Origin: Breoghania sp.
GTDB lineage: Bacteria; Pseudomonadota; Alphaproteobacteria; Rhizobiales; Stappiaceae
NCBI RefSeq assembly: GCF_963674635.1
Contig: NZ_OY771475.1
Coordinates: forward strand, 1,860,001-1,924,000
Direction of reading: 5' to 3'
DNA length: 64,000 bases
A program made the translations under genes and the position numbers. Position 1 is the stretch's first letter. Each line of letters opens with the position of its first letter. Under the pieces are notes generated by a model. It saw nothing but the letters and a program-made list of their open reading frames with translations. It made no database searches and was not told the DNA's origin. Shown here one piece after another: positions 7,603 through 16,551 of the stretch.

Positions 7603-7947
7603 GTGGCGCGCGTCACTTCCGAATTCTGGGTTTCCGCCCATACGCGGCGCGTCTTCCTCGAAGGGGCTTTCGCAGCCGTTGTCCGCAAGGGCTCGCCGGA
7701 AGCGGGGGCAATCTTCGTGCGTGTGGACCGTCTTGACGGCACCATCGACCTCTATGGCCCCGCACCGCAGAGCTTTTTCGATGAGGAAACAAGCGGCGAG
7801 CGGCGCTTCGAATGTATCGGACGCGGCATGAGCGCGCTGGACGTTCAGGAGAAATTCGAGCGCGAAGCCCGCATGGACCCGGATTTCTGGGTGCTCGACA
7901 TCGAGGACCGCGACGGGCGGCATTTCCTCGATCTGGCGCAAGACTGA
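7603..7947 (+). CDS. DUF1491 family protein
   Basis: This 114-residue protein begins ARVTSEFWVSAHTRRVF and contains GAIFVRVDRLDGTIDLYGPAPQ, the pattern of DUF1491, a small family without a known function in alphaproteobacteria. A DPDFWVLDIEDRDGRHF block ends the protein and is also typical. It has no signal peptide, membrane segment or known catalytic motif. It lies 12 bases after sufE in the same direction and is probably co-transcribed with it. Confidence 0.85.
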   Translation: MARVTSEFWVSAHTRRVFLEGAFAAVVRKGSPEAGAIFVRVDRLDGTIDLYGPAPQSFFDEETSGERRFECIGRGMSALDVQEKFEREARMDPDFWVLDIEDRDGRHFLDLAQD

Positions 7948-8020
7948 GCCGCCCCCCACCGACGCGCCAGCCCTGAGCCTGCCCTCTCCTTCACAAGACG
8001 TTTCGTGAAGGAACGGCGCT

Positions 8021-8575
8021 CTAGACCTTCAGATGCTCACAGATCGCCCGGCCGAGGGCTTCGTCGATCGTTTCCAATTCGCGCGGATCGGGCACGAACG
8101 CCCTGAGCATGGCAAAGGCGTGTTCGTCGTCGGTCTCGATCACGATCAGGCTTTCCAGATCGGCCGGCGGGTTCTCGCGCAGGATCGCCAGCTGCGAGGA
8201 GGTGAGCACCAGCATCGCCAGCTTGCCTTCACCGGACGTGCGGTCATTAAAGGAATAGGTGGTTTCGCCGCGCCGATTGAACAGCGAGAACGACCAGAAC
8301 GTTTCGGGCAGCGTCGCATCGAGGCGCACCGGTCCGTCGGCAAGCGAGAAGCGGCACACCGCATGGGCCATGGTCGGATCGAGCATGGGCAGCGGTTCGG
8401 AGCCCGGCTTGACGGCAGGCAGCACGTTGAAGCGGGCTTCGGGGCCGAATTTCTCAAGACGCGCCCAGGCATCTTCGGTGGTGAAATCCGGCACGAGAAT
8501 GACCGCGATGATGTGAATGACGCCGCCCAGCAAAAGCCCGCCGAGCAGCCAGAGCGCGGTGCGGATCATCGGCAC
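8021..8575 (-). CDS. DUF1254 domain membrane-anchored protein
   Basis: This 184-residue protein starts with one membrane segment (about residues 5-28, ALWLLGGLLLGGVIHIIAVIL). The soluble part then resembles the DUF1254 half of the DUF1254/DUF1214 proteins, with DPTMAHAVCRFSLADGPVR and the FWSFSLFNRRGETTYSFND block. It is much shorter than the cytoplasmic or secreted two-domain proteins of about 450 residues. It overlaps by 10 bases with the upstream DUF1214 gene, so the two halves are encoded separately, each with its own anchor, and probably form a complex at the membrane. The biochemical role is unknown. Confidence 0.75.
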   Translation of the reverse strand: MPMIRTALWLLGGLLLGGVIHIIAVILVPDFTTEDAWARLEKFGPEARFNVLPAVKPGSEPLPMLDPTMAHAVCRFSLADGPVRLDATLPETFWSFSLFNRRGETTYSFNDRTSGEGKLAMLVLTSSQLAILRENPPADLESLIVIETDDEHAFAMLRAFVPDPRELETIDEALGRAICEHLKV

Positions 8576-9300
8576 TGCTCCTTGAGGACCGCGGGCATGG
8601 AAATTTCCTGAAGCCCCGCACCGGTGGTGAGCGGGGTGTCATAGAGGCGGAGCACGAGCGTCATCGCATCGGACCCGGCGACCGGCAGCCAGTTGCCGGG
8701 GCGCGCCTTAGTCGAGACCTCGATATCGAAATCGCCGTTGGGCTTGCGCAGGATCTCGCGACTGTCGAGGGCGACGCGGCCCGCATCGGTTTCCAGCAAG
8801 GCGCCCCTGCTATTGATGGCGGTCAGCGTCCACATGCGCGCAGGCGGCGTCTGGCCGGAAAGCCGATAGTCGCACCCCGCCGTCAGGCGGTCGCCCGCAT
8901 TGTCGCGGTCGGCGAAAAAGGCCAGGCCTTCGCCGCTTCCAAGCGGCACCTGCCCCGTGCGGGCGGTGGTGGCCGCGGAATAGGGGTCCGCATCCGGTGT
9001 GCCCGCGGTCGGATAGGCGATCCATTCGCCAAGCTGCACCTCGCCGAAGAGGCGTCCGCGATCGACCGCCAGATAGGCCGAGCCGATGCCCGCCACCAGG
9101 GCGACCATGACGGCCAGCATCAGATTGGGCAGGAAGAACTGGATGGGCGGGCGCTTGGGAAGCTCATCGATACGCCAGGCATCGCGCGGCGAAGACCGCG
9201 GCTTTCCGCTATTCGGCCTCCGCCCCCCCAACCTGCGGGCATGCGCAAGGGCCCCGCTCAGTTTGCGGGACGGTTTTTGCGGATTGTCGGCAAGGGCCAT
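8566..9300 (-). CDS. DUF1214 domain membrane-anchored protein
   Basis: The protein has 244 residues. A basic N-terminal tail of about 55 residues precedes one membrane segment (about 57-80, LPNLMLAVMVALVAGIGSAYLAV). The rest is a DUF1214-type domain with LGEWIAYPTAGTPDADPYSAA, RMWTLTAINSRGALL and the C-terminal RPGNWLPV...MTLVLRLYDTPL, which is the most conserved part of that family. The start at 9300 lies just 5 bases from the stop of the penicillin-binding protein gene, and the stop overlaps the DUF1254 gene, making a likely three-gene operon read leftward. A shorter start further into the tail cannot be excluded. Confidence 0.78.
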   Translation of the reverse strand: MALADNPQKPSRKLSGALAHARRLGGRRPNSGKPRSSPRDAWRIDELPKRPPIQFFLPNLMLAVMVALVAGIGSAYLAVDRGRLFGEVQLGEWIAYPTAGTPDADPYSAATTARTGQVPLGSGEGLAFFADRDNAGDRLTAGCDYRLSGQTPPARMWTLTAINSRGALLETDAGRVALDSREILRKPNGDFDIEVSTKARPGNWLPVAGSDAMTLVLRLYDTPLTTGAGLQEISMPAVLKEQCR

Positions 9301-9304
9301 GACG

Positions 9305-11686
9305 TCAATTCACCTCGCCGGAGATCGAACCGGTCGTGACCGGCGCTGCGGACAGCCTGCCCGGGCCGACATCGCGAACCGGATGGGAGAAGGCGTGACG
9401 TTGCCCCGGCGGCGGAAGCGGCGTGACATCGCGGAAGAGGCTCTGGATACGCCGCAGGACCTCGGTGCCTTCCTTGGTGAGGAGGCGCGGATTTGCTCCG
9501 AAGGGCTGGCCGTCCTCCCCGTTGGCGGCTTCGGCGACACGCGCATCGGCCGGGTTTTCGTTGACGCCGGGCAGCGGGCGCTGTTCAACGCCTGCCTGCG
9601 CATAACGCATGTAGGTCTGCCAGGTCATGGCGGGCAGATTACCGCCGGTCACGCGGACCGTGGGGGTGTAGTTGTCATTGCCCAACCACACGGCGGTGCA
9701 ATAGTTGCCCGTGTAACCGACGAACCAGGCATCGCGATAGGCCTGCGTCGTGCCGGTCTTGCCGGCGGACACCACGCCATCGATCTGGGCGCGCCGTCCC
9801 GTGCCCGCCTGCACCACATTGTGCAGAACCTCGTTCATCTCCTCCACCTTGTCGCGCGGAAGAATGCGCTCGGGTGGCGGGGCATTGCGATCATGGGACC
9901 AGATGGTCTTCCCTTCGGAATTCTTGATCTCCAGCACACCATAGGGCGTCGCCTTGTAGCCGCCATTGGCCAAGGTGGCATAGGCGCCCGCCATGTCCAA
10001 AACGGTGACTTCCGCCACGCCAAGCGGCAATGCGCGGCTGATCTTGAGTTCGGAGCGGATGCCCATCTTGTAGGCGGCATCGACGATCTTGTCGCGGCCG
10101 ATGGCCTGCGCCAACCGCACCGGGACGGTGTTGATGGAGTGGGTGAGCGCGGTCTTCAGCGTGACCGACCCGCGATACGAGCGGCCATAGTTGCGCGGGC
10201 TCCAGCCGCCGATCGAGATCGGGGCATCGGGCACGATGGAATTCGGCGAATAACCGTTCAGGAAGGCGGCCATATAGACGAAGACCTTGAAGGAAGAGCC
10301 GGGCTGACGCAGCGCGTCCACCGCGCGGTTGAACTGGCTTGCGCCATAATCATGCCCACCGACCATGGCGCGCACCGCGCCGTCGGGGGTCACGGAGACA
10401 AGCGCCCCCTGCCCCACGCGCCGCTCCTGTCCGTATTGACGAAGCGTTGAGGTGACGGAGCGGTCCGCCTGCGCCTGAAGAGCGGGATCAAGCGTCGTGC
10501 GAACCGTCAGAATGCGGTCATTGCCATGCGCCAGCCGCTTCACCTCGTCATAGGCCCAGTCGAGGAAGTTGTCCGGGCTCTCGTCCTTGGAGCGGTCCAC
10601 GGCGGTGGCCGGGTTGCGCCTTGCACCGATGACCTGGCCTTCCGTCATGAAGCCGGCCTGCACCATGTTGGTGAGAACCTCATTGGCGCGAAGGCGCGCG
10701 GCGGGCAGGTTGATATGCGGGGCGTATTTGGTCGGCGCCTTGTAGAGACCCGACAGCATCGCGGCCTCCGCCAGCGTCACGTCGCGCACGGACTTGCCGA
10801 AATAGAATTCCGCCGCCGCCCCCACGCCGAAGGTGCCGCCCCCCATATAGGCGCGGTCGAGATAGAGTTTCAGGATCTCGCGCTTGGACAGGTTCACCTC
10901 AAGCCACAGCGAGAGGAAGGCCTCCTTGATCTTGCGGTCGAGTGTGCGCTCGTTGGACAGGAACAGGTTCTTGGCAAGCTGCTGGGTGATCGACGAACCG
11001 CCTTCCACCACGCCGTTGGCGCGCAGGTTGGCGACGAGCGCACGCAAGGTGCCCAGCACGTCGATGCCGAAATGATAGAAGAAGCGCCGATCCTCGGTCG
11101 CCAGCGTGGCCTTGACCAGATAGTCCGGCAGTTCTTCCAGCGGCACGGAATTGTTCAAGAGAATCCCGCGCCGTCCAATCTCGTTGCCATAGCGATCGAG
11201 AAAGGTGACGGCAAAATCGTTTGTGGTTCGCCAATCCGCCTTGCGCGTTGCCTGGAAGGCGGGCAACGCCAGCGCCAGCATCAGGATCGACCCGGCAAGG
11301 CCGAAGGTCAGGGCATCGCAGGCCAGTTCGTTGGCGAGGCGGCTGAAACCGCGAACGCGGAACCGACGCAGCCAGACCGAATAGCTCTCGATGCCGCGCG
11401 CGAGCGCGCGCCCGACGCGCCAGCCCGTGGAATCGATCCACGCATCGGCAGCCAGCAGCCGGTTGGAAATACGCCGACCAAGCCCGACCGGCGCTTTCGC
11501 CGGGGCATCGGGGGAATCACCGCTGTCCTGCGGCTGGCTCGTCTCGCCCTTCGACGAAGGCGCGGCTTCAGCTTGCAGCTTGCCGGGCCCGTCGCCTTTC
11601 GGCTGGCCTTCATGATCGGTCTCGTTGTCGCTCAACGCTTCCGGTTCCCGTCTTTCAGGTTGCGGCAGGGGGCGGAATCCCGCCAT
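9305..11686 (-). CDS. Bifunctional class A penicillin-binding protein
   Basis: This 793-residue protein makes peptidoglycan: a GT51 glycosyltransferase polymerises lipid II and a transpeptidase cross-links it. After a charged, disordered N-terminus of about 75 residues comes a membrane anchor (about 140-162). The GT51 domain shows ATEDRRFFYHFGID (catalytic Glu), GGSSITQQLAKN and the RAYMGGGTFGVGAAAEFYFGK block. The transpeptidase has SxxK in PGSSFKVF, SIN in THSINTVPV and KTGTT in SAGKTGTTQAYRD. This order and length fit the PBP1A/1C-like proteins of rhizobia; I do not assign a letter. Translation is probably continued into the DUF1214 gene 5 bases downstream. Confidence 0.93.
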   Translation of the reverse strand: MAGFRPLPQPERREPEALSDNETDHEGQPKGDGPGKLQAEAAPSSKGETSQPQDSGDSPDAPAKAPVGLGRRISNRLLAADAWIDSTGWRVGRALARGIESYSVWLRRFRVRGFSRLANELACDALTFGLAGSILMLALALPAFQATRKADWRTTNDFAVTFLDRYGNEIGRRGILLNNSVPLEELPDYLVKATLATEDRRFFYHFGIDVLGTLRALVANLRANGVVEGGSSITQQLAKNLFLSNERTLDRKIKEAFLSLWLEVNLSKREILKLYLDRAYMGGGTFGVGAAAEFYFGKSVRDVTLAEAAMLSGLYKAPTKYAPHINLPAARLRANEVLTNMVQAGFMTEGQVIGARRNPATAVDRSKDESPDNFLDWAYDEVKRLAHGNDRILTVRTTLDPALQAQADRSVTSTLRQYGQERRVGQGALVSVTPDGAVRAMVGGHDYGASQFNRAVDALRQPGSSFKVFVYMAAFLNGYSPNSIVPDAPISIGGWSPRNYGRSYRGSVTLKTALTHSINTVPVRLAQAIGRDKIVDAAYKMGIRSELKISRALPLGVAEVTVLDMAGAYATLANGGYKATPYGVLEIKNSEGKTIWSHDRNAPPPERILPRDKVEEMNEVLHNVVQAGTGRRAQIDGVVSAGKTGTTQAYRDAWFVGYTGNYCTAVWLGNDNYTPTVRVTGGNLPAMTWQTYMRYAQAGVEQRPLPGVNENPADARVAEAANGEDGQPFGANPRLLTKEGTEVLRRIQSLFRDVTPLPPPGQRHAFSHPVRDVGPGRLSAAPVTTGSISGEVN

Positions 11687-12026
11687 CTTCCCGCCTTAAC
11701 CCCTCTCGCCCCGAATCTCGCCCCGAATTCCGATCCGGCGTCCAAGCGGCCCCCACCGCCGGTCCCGGCCATCCCGATCTTGAGGCGCATCGCATGTGGC
11801 CCATGTCATGTGCGACCACATTGTCGGCGAAGATGCGTTCCAATATCCGGCTCGCGCCAGTATAGGACGTGCCGGGGTGCCTCCGGAATACGCAAAGATG
11901 TTAAAAGGCTCGTGAAGAGGCGATCATTTCACAGCTGATGCCGACGCGATACAGGCCGCTCCAAACGCACCTTCCATATCGCTTCGCGAGACAACCGCAA
12001 GTCACCTCTCGCGTCAATCGAAAGAA
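11687..12026. other. Divergent intergenic region
   Basis: This stretch of 340 bases separates the penicillin-binding protein gene from the YcgN-like gene. It must contain both promoters. I see no gene, strong hairpin or repeat in it. Confidence 0.5.
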
Positions 12027-12524
12027 ATGCAGTCCATGACCTCGACCGACCCTCAAGCCGATCCGTTTTGGCGCACCAAGAGCCTGGAGGCGCTGACGCC
12101 TGCGGAATGGGAATCCCTGTGCGACGGATGCGGTCGGTGCTGCCTGAACAAGCTGGAAGATTGGGACACCGGCCAGATCGAGTGGACCAGCATCGCCTGC
12201 ACCTTGCTGGATGGCCAGACATGCCGCTGCCGGGACTATGAGACCCGTCATCAGACGGTTCCCGACTGCGTCCAGCTCACGCCTGCGGAAGTGCGCACCC
12301 TGACATGGCTGCCGCCGACCTGCGCCTACCGGCTGGTGGCCGACGGGCACGATCTCTACTGGTGGCATCCGCTCATTTCCGGTTCGCCCGACACGGTGCA
12401 CGAAGCCGGCATCTCGGTGCGCGGGCGCACCATTTCCGAAGATGGCATGGCGCTTGAGGAGTACGAAAACTATCTCGTCGACTGGCCGCTCATCGATGGG
12501 CCCATCCCTGAAGACGCAAGCTGA
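12027..12524 (+). CDS. YcgN/UPF0260 cysteine-cluster protein
   Basis: The protein has 165 residues from the ATG at 12027, or 162 from the ATG at 12036; GAAAGAA upstream fits either. The FWRTKSLEALTPAEWESLC opening and the CDGCGRCC motif, followed by spaced cysteines (ACTLLDGQTCRCRDY, PDCVQL, PTCAYR), define the UPF0260 family with a YkgJ-type cysteine cluster that probably binds zinc or an iron-sulfur cluster. The role in the cell is not known. It stands alone, divergent from the penicillin-binding protein gene, and ends 67 bases from the convergent PilZ gene. Confidence 0.88.
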   Translation: MQSMTSTDPQADPFWRTKSLEALTPAEWESLCDGCGRCCLNKLEDWDTGQIEWTSIACTLLDGQTCRCRDYETRHQTVPDCVQLTPAEVRTLTWLPPTCAYRLVADGHDLYWWHPLISGSPDTVHEAGISVRGRTISEDGMALEEYENYLVDWPLIDGPIPEDAS

Positions 12525-12591
12525 ACACCGCTAGTCGGGTGGACCGGCGAGACAAACCGGCACTCCCGACGCCAGGCCCGCTTAGCCCGCC

Positions 12592-13182
12592 TCAGTCATC
12601 CATTTCATAGAGCTTGCGCAGCCTTGCGCGCAGGCGATCGGGTTTCAGCCCCCTCACCTTCGCGGCGGGCACGTCGAAGCTGACGCCGGTTTCATCGCCC
12701 CGCCGCCAGCAAATTCTTGCCGGGATGATCGCGTCTTCCACCTCGTCATGGAGGATGACGACATGCGGCAGATCCACCTTCGCCGAGACGATCAGTTTCG
12801 CGCCTCCCTGGGAGACGTCACGAATGGCGCATTCGGCCAGAAAACGCTCCCCCACATCCGCCACCTTGCCAATGCGCAGACGCGTGGCGCGGCGCGGGTA
12901 ACGGCGGCTATCGCCGTCGCAGGACGGTCGGCGGTCGGAGCCGGATGAGCCTGTGATCTCACCGTCCGGCGCGCGCTCAGCCGTTTCCCTCTGTTGCGGT
13001 CTTTCTTCCGGTTCCTTGCGACGCACGACGTGCACGGCGACGAGATCGATCACCTTGCCACCTTGGCGGCCTTTTTCGTGGTCGCTCAGCACATGAAACC
13101 GCGCAGGCGGATCCTCTGTGTGTTCCTCAAGGGGAAGATCGGGGCCTGGCGCGTGGTCGGTCGGGTCTCTCATGAGCCCCAT
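12592..13182 (-). CDS. PilZ domain protein, candidate c-di-GMP effector
   Basis: This 196-residue protein has a charged, low-complexity N-terminal half of about 90 residues and a C-terminal PilZ domain (about 92-180). The domain has RRYPRRATRLR, an RxxxR-type arrangement for cyclic-di-GMP, and IRDVSQGGAKLIV, equivalent to the [DN]xSxxG motif. The GDETGVSFDVP strand closes the barrel. It has no membrane segment. PilZ proteins of this sort act as c-di-GMP readouts in motility or surface change; the target is unknown. ATG codons at 13182 and 13173 are both possible starts. It is the gene downstream of sodB, separated by a terminator. Confidence 0.8.
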   Translation of the reverse strand: MGLMRDPTDHAPGPDLPLEEHTEDPPARFHVLSDHEKGRQGGKVIDLVAVHVVRRKEPEERPQQRETAERAPDGEITGSSGSDRRPSCDGDSRRYPRRATRLRIGKVADVGERFLAECAIRDVSQGGAKLIVSAKVDLPHVVILHDEVEDAIIPARICWRRGDETGVSFDVPAAKVRGLKPDRLRARLRKLYEMDD

Positions 13183-13230
13183 TCTCGCGCGTGGACTTTG
13201 CCTGAGGCTGGACAGAAGTGCGATTTCAAA

Positions 13231-13262
13231 GAAAAAGGGCAGGCCCCTTGCAAGGCCTGCCC
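13231..13262 (-). terminator. Intrinsic terminator of sodB
   Basis: GGGCAGGCC (13237-13245) and GGCCTGCCC (13254-13262) form a 9-bp stem. Read on the minus strand it is followed by TTTTTC, the form of an intrinsic terminator just downstream of the sodB stop. Confidence 0.88.
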
Positions 13263-13289
13263 TTCTCGAATTTCCGCAGTGAAGACCGC

Positions 13290-13892
13290 TTATTTCGCGG
13301 CTTCGAAAAGCTCTTCGACATAGTCCCAGTTGATCAGGTTATCGACGAAAGCTTCCAGGTACTTCGGACGCGCGTTGCGGTAATCGATGTAATAGGAGTG
13401 CTCCCACACATCGACACCGAGAAGCGGCGTCGCGCCGTGAACCAGCGGATTTTCGCCGTTCGGCGTCTTGGTGATTTCAAGCTTGCCGTCGCCGTTGAGC
13501 ACCAGCCAGGCCCAGCCGGACCCGAACTGCCCGGCACCGGCAGCGCAGAAATCGGCCTTGAACTTGTCATAGCCGCCCAGATCGCTGTCGATCTTGGTGG
13601 CCAGCGCGCCCGGAATGGACTTGCCGCCGCCATTCGGCTTCATCCACTTCCAGAAATGGATGTGGTTGTAATGCTGGGCCGCGTTGTTGAAGAGGCCCGC
13701 ATTCTTGCCGAAGCTTTCCTTGATCACATCTTCAAGCGCCTTGCCCTCAAGGCCGCTGTCCTTCAGCAGGTTGTTGCCGTTGGTCACATAAGCCTGATGG
13801 TGCTTGTCGTGGTGATACTCCAGCGTCTCCGCCGACATGTAAGGGGCGAGCGCGTCGTAGGCATAGGGAAGTTCGGGAAGTTCGAACGCCAT
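13290..13892 (-). CDS. sodB: Iron superoxide dismutase
   Basis: This 200-residue protein starts at ATG 13892 behind an AGGAGG site; the longer frame upstream is not family-like. It converts superoxide to oxygen and hydrogen peroxide in the cytoplasm. The four metal ligands are present: His27 in YHHDKHHQAYV, His in NAAQHYNHIHFW, and Asp and His in DVWEHSYYIDY. The GSGWAWLVLNGDGKLEI segment and length fit the Fe/Mn family, and the overall pattern is closer to the iron type, though metal choice cannot be read with certainty. A strong terminator follows the stop. The gene appears to be a single transcription unit. Confidence 0.95.
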   Translation of the reverse strand: MAFELPELPYAYDALAPYMSAETLEYHHDKHHQAYVTNGNNLLKDSGLEGKALEDVIKESFGKNAGLFNNAAQHYNHIHFWKWMKPNGGGKSIPGALATKIDSDLGGYDKFKADFCAAGAGQFGSGWAWLVLNGDGKLEITKTPNGENPLVHGATPLLGVDVWEHSYYIDYRNARPKYLEAFVDNLINWDYVEELFEAAK

Positions 13893-14221
13893 TTGGGTCC
13901 TCCTTTGGGGTAAACGTTGGCAGGTCGCCTTGTCGGTTCTCAGCCCTTTCCAGGCTGCTGTGATGCCGTTGCGGCCTTGCCGACTTTTCTTCGCGAAAAC
14001 GTGTTCCGGGATTGCATCTCGATGTGAATGGGTCGGCTGATGCGGCAATGCGCATTGTCGTTGAAAGGCAACATAGGTAGATGCCCCGCCCCCGGCAATG
14101 GCATCCGCATCGCCTATTGTCATTTTATCAATGCACGGGCCCGCCGCCCGGTTCCGACATTTGGGAAAAAACGCCGGTCCTTTCGCCTTTGAGGGCGAGC
14201 GCGCGGCTGCAGACGATGCGC
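13893..14221. other. Intergenic region upstream of sodB
   Basis: This stretch of 329 bases lies between sodB and the stop of the DUF6159-like gene, both read leftward. It should hold the sodB promoter. I see no gene and no convincing operator. Confidence 0.5.
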
Positions 14222-15079
14222 TTAATCCTCGGAGAAGGCGTTGCGCATGATGTGGCTGTCGAAGTTTTCCGGCACCCGGCCCTCATAGGCATAGATGTAG
14301 AGCGCGGCTTTCAGGATGGCGTTCAATGTGGAAACGATGAGCCCCGTAAACGCGATCCAGACCACCAGCAAAGCCGCGATCACCATGGAGCGCACGGGGT
14401 CCTGCTCCCAGTCCTTCACCAGAAAGAACACGAAGGGGATGGTGAGATAGACGGCAGCCAGATGCAGGATTGTGAGCCCCGCATTGGCGACCAGCGCCTC
14501 GCCCCATGTCTTGCGGATCATGCCCACGGACTGGCGCACGGCGCGAACCGGCCCCACGCCTTCCACCACGAGGGCAGGCACCGCGAAATAGACAGCTACC
14601 GACCATGCCGCCCCCATGAGCCCTGCGAAAATCCGGCCGAGCCCCTTCGATCGGCTGGAGATGAAATTCAGGATCATGCCGACGCTGGCGGCGAACAACG
14701 CCCAGGCGAAGATCTGCGGCAGCATGCGCGCGGCGGCGCGCAGGCCGTCCATCACCGTGGGGTCCTCGCCCGACATGCGGATCATCGCGCAGGTGAGCAG
14801 CCCCGCATTGAAGAAGGTGACGACGAAATAGCCCAGGAAATAGAGCAGGAACATCAAGGCCACGAAACTGGGATTGGAGTAGGGATCGCCGCTTTCCTGA
14901 AGCGTCTCAGCGAATTGCTGCAGCGTGCCGTACATGTAGGCGGGGGTGAAGACCAGGCCCAACACGCCGCCCAGCGCCAGCACCGACAGGATGGGAAAGA
15001 GCAGCATCTCCTTGTCGAGCATGAGCACACGCCAGCATGCGCCGCCAAGTGCAACCGCCCTGTTGAACCTCTCCATCAT
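14222..15079 (-). CDS. DUF6159-like polytopic membrane protein
   Basis: This 285-residue protein starts at ATG 15079 (MMERFNRAVALGGACWRVLMLDKEMLLFP) behind a GAGGGG site. About five or six long hydrophobic segments are spread over residues 25-270, such as ILSVLALGGVLGLVF, LLYFLGYFVVTFFNAGL and VVWIAFTGLIVSTLN. The pattern, including ALVVEGVGPVRAVRQSVGMIRKTWGEAL in the middle, is that of DUF6159-type integral membrane proteins of unknown function. A longer frame from 15151 is open, but its extra residues are not family-like. It stands alone, followed by the sodB promoter region. Confidence 0.72.
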   Translation of the reverse strand: MMERFNRAVALGGACWRVLMLDKEMLLFPILSVLALGGVLGLVFTPAYMYGTLQQFAETLQESGDPYSNPSFVALMFLLYFLGYFVVTFFNAGLLTCAMIRMSGEDPTVMDGLRAAARMLPQIFAWALFAASVGMILNFISSRSKGLGRIFAGLMGAAWSVAVYFAVPALVVEGVGPVRAVRQSVGMIRKTWGEALVANAGLTILHLAAVYLTIPFVFFLVKDWEQDPVRSMVIAALLVVWIAFTGLIVSTLNAILKAALYIYAYEGRVPENFDSHIMRNAFSED

Positions 15080-15268
15080 GGTGCTTGCCCCTCTTGCGAC
15101 CCGCTGTCCGGCCGCCCGTAGCCGCCCAGGGTCCGGATCGAAGCACACCACCTCCTAAAAGGGAATGAACCGGCTGAGATCCGCGCCGCTCCCTTGGCGC
15201 GCGCGCCAAACTGCCGTTAGGTTCGAATGAGCACTTGGCGCAGGTAGCGAACATGCTAACCTGACAGA

Positions 15269-16459
15269 ATGTCGCAGGTTGCATCCCCTTCCCCCACAGT
15301 CTTTCCCGTTGCCATCGGCGGGCTTTGTTCGCTGGTCGCCTCCATGGGCATCGCGCGTTTCATGTTCACCCCCATCCTTCCCTTCATGGTGGAGGATGCG
15401 GGACTGACGCCGGGTGAAGGCGGGCTCATCGCCTCCGCGAATTTCCTCGCCTACATGATCGGCGCGCTGGCCGCCGCCTCCGGACGGCTCAACGCGCTGT
15501 TGCCGGGCGACCGGCGCACGATCTTCCTGTCGGCCATCGCCGTTTCCGCCATCACCACCGCCGCCATGGGGCTGTTCGGCAATGTCGCGATCTTCATGAT
15601 CATCCGTTTCATCAGCGGTCTTTCCAGCGCCTATGTGCTGGTCTTCGGTTCCGCGCTGGTGATGGACCGGATCAACGCTGCCGGACGTCCGGAGCTGGTG
15701 GCGCTCTATTTTTCGGGCGTGGGCTTCGGCATGGCGGGCTCCGCCCTTCTCGTGGCGGGCCTTGCGGCGGCTGGGGCCGACTGGCGAACCTTCTGGTATG
15801 CGGGCGGGCTCGTGACTGTGGTGTTGCTGGCCGTGTGCGCGGTGCTGGTGGATCCCGCGCCAGAGCCCCGCCGGAGCCGCCCCACGGCCAGCGCCCGCCC
15901 GAGCCGCCAGCTGGTGGCGCTTTATGTGAGTTACGGCCTTTTCGGCTTCGGATATGTCATCACCACCACCTTCATCTCCACCATGGCGCGGATGTCTCCC
16001 ACCCTCAGCCCCTATGAGACGGAGATCTGGGCAGCCCTCGGGTTCGCCGCCATTCCCTCTGTCGCGCTTTGGGTGGCCGCGGCGCGCAGGATCGGCAATG
16101 CCCGCACCTATGCGCTTGCCTGCCTTGTGGAAGCCTGCGGCGTCGCGCTGACGGTGGTGTCAGACAGCGGCTTTGTCGTTGTTGTGGGCGGCATGATGGT
16201 GGGGGGCACCTTCATCGCGATCACCGCGGTGGGGCTGATGCAGGCGCGGCTTCTGACACGCGGCGACCCGCAGGCCTCCGTCGCGCTGATGACAGCGTCC
16301 TTCGGGCTGGGACAGATGGTCGGCCCGACCATCGCGGGTCTCGTCCACGACGTCACGGGCAGCTTCACCCTGCCCTCGCTTGCCGCGGCCACCGCGCTGG
16401 TCGTGGCGTCCGGCCTCGCCATCCTTCCGTTTTCCGATGTGGAAACGGAAGCGGTCTGA
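15269..16459 (+). CDS. YbfB/YjiJ family MFS transporter
   Basis: This 396-residue protein has about twelve hydrophobic segments and the early GLCSLVASMGIARFMFTPILPFM pattern of the YbfB/YjiJ branch of the major facilitator superfamily. The GEGGLIASANFLAYMIGALAAA segment after the first helices is also typical. Such proteins are presumed exporters of small molecules; the substrate is not known. The transporter is alone, divergent from the DUF6159-like gene, and shares a bidirectional terminator with the convergent ilvE gene. Confidence 0.85.
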   Translation: MSQVASPSPTVFPVAIGGLCSLVASMGIARFMFTPILPFMVEDAGLTPGEGGLIASANFLAYMIGALAAASGRLNALLPGDRRTIFLSAIAVSAITTAAMGLFGNVAIFMIIRFISGLSSAYVLVFGSALVMDRINAAGRPELVALYFSGVGFGMAGSALLVAGLAAAGADWRTFWYAGGLVTVVLLAVCAVLVDPAPEPRRSRPTASARPSRQLVALYVSYGLFGFGYVITTTFISTMARMSPTLSPYETEIWAALGFAAIPSVALWVAAARRIGNARTYALACLVEACGVALTVVSDSGFVVVVGGMMVGGTFIAITAVGLMQARLLTRGDPQASVALMTASFGLGQMVGPTIAGLVHDVTGSFTLPSLAAATALVVASGLAILPFSDVETEAV

Positions 16460-16485
16460 GCCGCAACCCATGCCTTGCGGACACG

Positions 16486-16524
16486 AAAAAGGCACAAGAC
16501 ACCTCGGTGCCTTGCGCCTTTTTT
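16486..16524. terminator. Bidirectional intrinsic terminator
   Basis: AAAAAGGC...CACC and GGTG...GCCTTTTT form a stem with two mismatches, A-rich on the left and T-rich on the right. It can terminate both the MFS gene and the convergent ilvE. Confidence 0.8.
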
Positions 16525-16551
16525 GATTTCGAAAAAACGGGCTGCCCCGCC

